Source: Hydrogenophaga intermedia (GTDB lineage Bacteria; Pseudomonadota; Gammaproteobacteria; Burkholderiales; Burkholderiaceae_C). Taken from it: a DNA stretch of 49,480 bases. The notes under the pieces were generated by a model. It was given only the letters and a program-made list of their open reading frames with translations, was not told the DNA's origin and did not search any database. How positions within the stretch are numbered: position 1 is the stretch's first letter; the number at the start of each line of letters is the position of its first letter. The stretch is taken from assembly GCF_000723405.1 (NCBI RefSeq), contig NZ_CCAE010000037.1, positions 1 to 49,480 of the forward strand. The letters run 5' to 3'. The translations under genes were made by a program, and so were the position numbers. Shown piece by piece: positions 48,188-49,480 of this stretch.

Positions 48188-49045
48188 ATGAGCGACACGA
48201 CGCAAGCCCCGTTCACTGCTCGCGACGGCCTCAACCTCGCGCTCTACGACTGGCCCCTGCCTTCGCGCGTGCGGCCGCGCGCCGTGGTGCTGATCGTGCA
48301 CGGCCTGGGGGAACACGCCTGGCGCTACAACGACGTGGCGCACCGCCTGAATGAATGGGGATTCTTCGTGCGCGCGTATGACCAGCGCGGCCACGGCGAC
48401 TCCGGTGGCGCGCCCGGCGTGCTGCCCGACGACGACGCCCTGCTCGACGACCTGTACGAGATGGTGGACGACACCCGCCGGCACATCGCCGAGCCCTGGT
48501 CCTGCCCGCTGATCCTGCTGGGCCACAGCATGGGCGGCCTGGTCAGTGCCACCTTCGTGCAGCGCGGCATGGCCCGGGTGGACGGCCTGGTGCTGTCCTC
48601 ACCCGCGCTGGACGCGGGGCTGTCGGGTTTCAAGCGCTGGTTGATCGGCCTGATGATGCGGCTGTCGCCCGACAGCACCCTGGGCAACGGGCTCGACGCG
48701 ACCAAGATCTCGCACGACCCCGCCGTGGTGCAGGCCTACCAGCGCGACCGGCGCGTGCACGACCGCATCAGCGCGCGGCTGGCGCGCTTCATCGACGACA
48801 ACGGCCCCGTGGTGCGCGCCGCCGCGGCGCGCTGGTCGGTGCCCACGCTGCTGATGTTCGCGGGCGACGACCGCCTGGTGAACCCGGCCGGCAGCGCGGC
48901 CTTTGCGAGCGCGGCTCCGGCGCCCATGGTGGTGTCACGCCGCTTCGACGGCCTGTATCACGAGATCTTCAACGAGCGCGACAACGCTGCGGTGTTCGAC
49001 ACGCTGCGGCAATGGCTCGACCGGCGCGCGCCCGCGCCAGTCTGA
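48188..49045 (+). CDS. Alpha/beta hydrolase (monoacylglycerol-lipase/lysophospholipase-like)
   Basis: This is a 285-residue serine hydrolase. VLIVHGLGEHAWRY is the oxyanion-hole HG motif, DQRGHGDSGG is typical of the PldB/MGL branch, and GHSMGGLVS carries the nucleophile (about Ser114). AGDDRLVNP carries the Asp and YHEIFNE the His. There is no signal peptide. It follows the M20 gene by 14 bases with an AGGA-containing RBS, so the two are probably cotranscribed. Confidence 0.92.
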   Translation: MSDTTQAPFTARDGLNLALYDWPLPSRVRPRAVVLIVHGLGEHAWRYNDVAHRLNEWGFFVRAYDQRGHGDSGGAPGVLPDDDALLDDLYEMVDDTRRHIAEPWSCPLILLGHSMGGLVSATFVQRGMARVDGLVLSSPALDAGLSGFKRWLIGLMMRLSPDSTLGNGLDATKISHDPAVVQAYQRDRRVHDRISARLARFIDDNGPVVRAAAARWSVPTLLMFAGDDRLVNPAGSAAFASAAPAPMVVSRRFDGLYHEIFNERDNAAVFDTLRQWLDRRAPAPV

Positions 49046-49050
49046 GACCC

Positions 49051-49073
49051 GAAGCGCTTTTCATGAGCGCTTC
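49051..49073. terminator. Hairpin between convergent genes
   Basis: GAAGCGCT-TTTCATG-AGCGCTTC is a perfect 8-bp stem with a seven-base loop. It fills the gap after the hydrolase stop and touches the stop of the YidB-like gene. It has no long T-run. Confidence 0.5.
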
Positions 49074-49401
49074 AGCGGCGCATCAAACCGCCGAGCAGGC
49101 CACCCAGGTCGCCCAGCCCGCCGCCACCCGAACCCCCACCCAGCAGGCCACCGAGCGCGTCCAGGGGGTTGGCCTCGCCACCCGCCGGCACGCGACCCTG
49201 CGGCGTGAGCTGATCGATCAGCCCCGGCAGCACCTGCGCCAGTACCGACGAGGCCTGCTGACCATTGCCCCCCAGCAGGCCGCCGAGCGTGCCCATGAGG
49301 TCGGGGCCCAGCGCGCCGCCGAGTTGATCGCCCGACACCGGCTGGTTGGCGCCCGTGCCCACCCAGGACTGTGCGGCCTCGCCAAGGCCGCCCGCCTGCA
49401 G
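49072..49401 (-). CDS. DUF937/YidB-like protein with unusual or lost start
   Basis: This is a glycine-rich protein of the YidB (DUF937) family. LGEAAQSWVGTGANQPVSGD, LPGLIDQLTPQG and PLDALGGLLGG are characteristic. The function of the family is unknown. Homology begins at or just before LQAGGLGEAAQSW, but no ATG, GTG or TTG precedes it in a plausible place. A GAGGAGA stands six bases before a CTG (49399-49401), which would give 109 residues. The first conventional start is a GTG at 49362 (96 residues), inside the conserved block. Family members usually have an N-terminal MGLLD-type stretch, so a deletion has probably removed it. Confidence 0.7.
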   Translation of the reverse strand: MQAGGLGEAAQSWVGTGANQPVSGDQLGGALGPDLMGTLGGLLGGNGQQASSVLAQVLPGLIDQLTPQGRVPAGGEANPLDALGGLLGGGSGGGGLGDLGGLLGGLMRR

Positions 49402-49480
49402 TTGGGGTCTCCTCGTTTTCAGTGCAATAAGTGACGGTACGCAAAGCTAGCACTGGCGCGGGGGTGGTCTGGGTAGACCG

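Overview
The window is about 49 kb of GC-rich chromosomal DNA from a Gram-negative proteobacterium. The best guess is a Burkholderiales member of the Comamonadaceae (Hydrogenophaga- or Acidovorax-like). The reasons are the very high GC third positions, the dnaA-dnaN-gyrB and rpmH-rnpA-yidD-yidC-mnmE arms facing away from one another at the replication-origin region, Kdo/LPS export genes, the metX-metW pair, and a GC-rich double-hairpin intergenic repeat of a kind I associate with that family. The genus is an inference; no rRNA gene is present.

Layout. (A) 1-18.7 kb, accessory. A complete IS21-family element (1-2542) starts exactly at base 1 and leaves only the 3' third of a chloroperoxidase-type hydrolase gene. 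Then come a gene of unknown function, an Ohr peroxidase, a secreted cupin and a metallo-beta-lactamase-fold hydrolase. A three-gene efflux operon follows (outer-membrane lipoprotein, DHA2-type MFS pump, HlyD/EmrA adaptor). Next is a decayed second IS21-type element (10586-11072). The block ends with a TetR regulator divergent from a six-gene operon encoding a TRAP transporter (DctQMP), an SCP-x-type thiolase, an SDR dehydrogenase and an acyl-CoA ligase. The tetR/dctQ gap holds a near-consensus sigma70 promoter between two GGTACC-N14-GGTACC elements.

(B) 19-29 kb, replication-origin core: gyrB, dnaN and dnaA leftward; rpmH, rnpA, yidD, yidC and mnmE rightward; two DnaA boxes lie between dnaA and rpmH.

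(C) 28.7-38.9 kb, housekeeping: a single-domain cyclic-nucleotide-binding protein, an unknown gene, apt, a KefB/YbaL-type antiporter, kdsD-kdsC-lptC-SDR, a glycine-rich RRM protein with a strong terminator, metX-metW under a SAM-II riboswitch followed by an intrinsic terminator, and a transglutaminase-like protein.

(D) 39-46.6 kb, chemotaxis: cheW and four tandem chemoreceptor genes. They share a collinear 645-bp signalling module that is nearly identical in receptors 1, 2 and 4. Receptor 1 alone ends in a CheR-tether-like pentapeptide, and receptor 4 is frameshifted.

(E) 46.6-49.5 kb: an M20 peptidase, a monoacylglycerol-lipase-like hydrolase, and a DUF937/YidB-like gene that lacks a normal start codon.

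The most notable signals are the paired GGTACC operators with their compact beta-oxidation-like operon, the SAM-II/terminator leader of metX, and the homogenised chemoreceptor array. No CRISPR, phage, tRNA or rRNA was seen.
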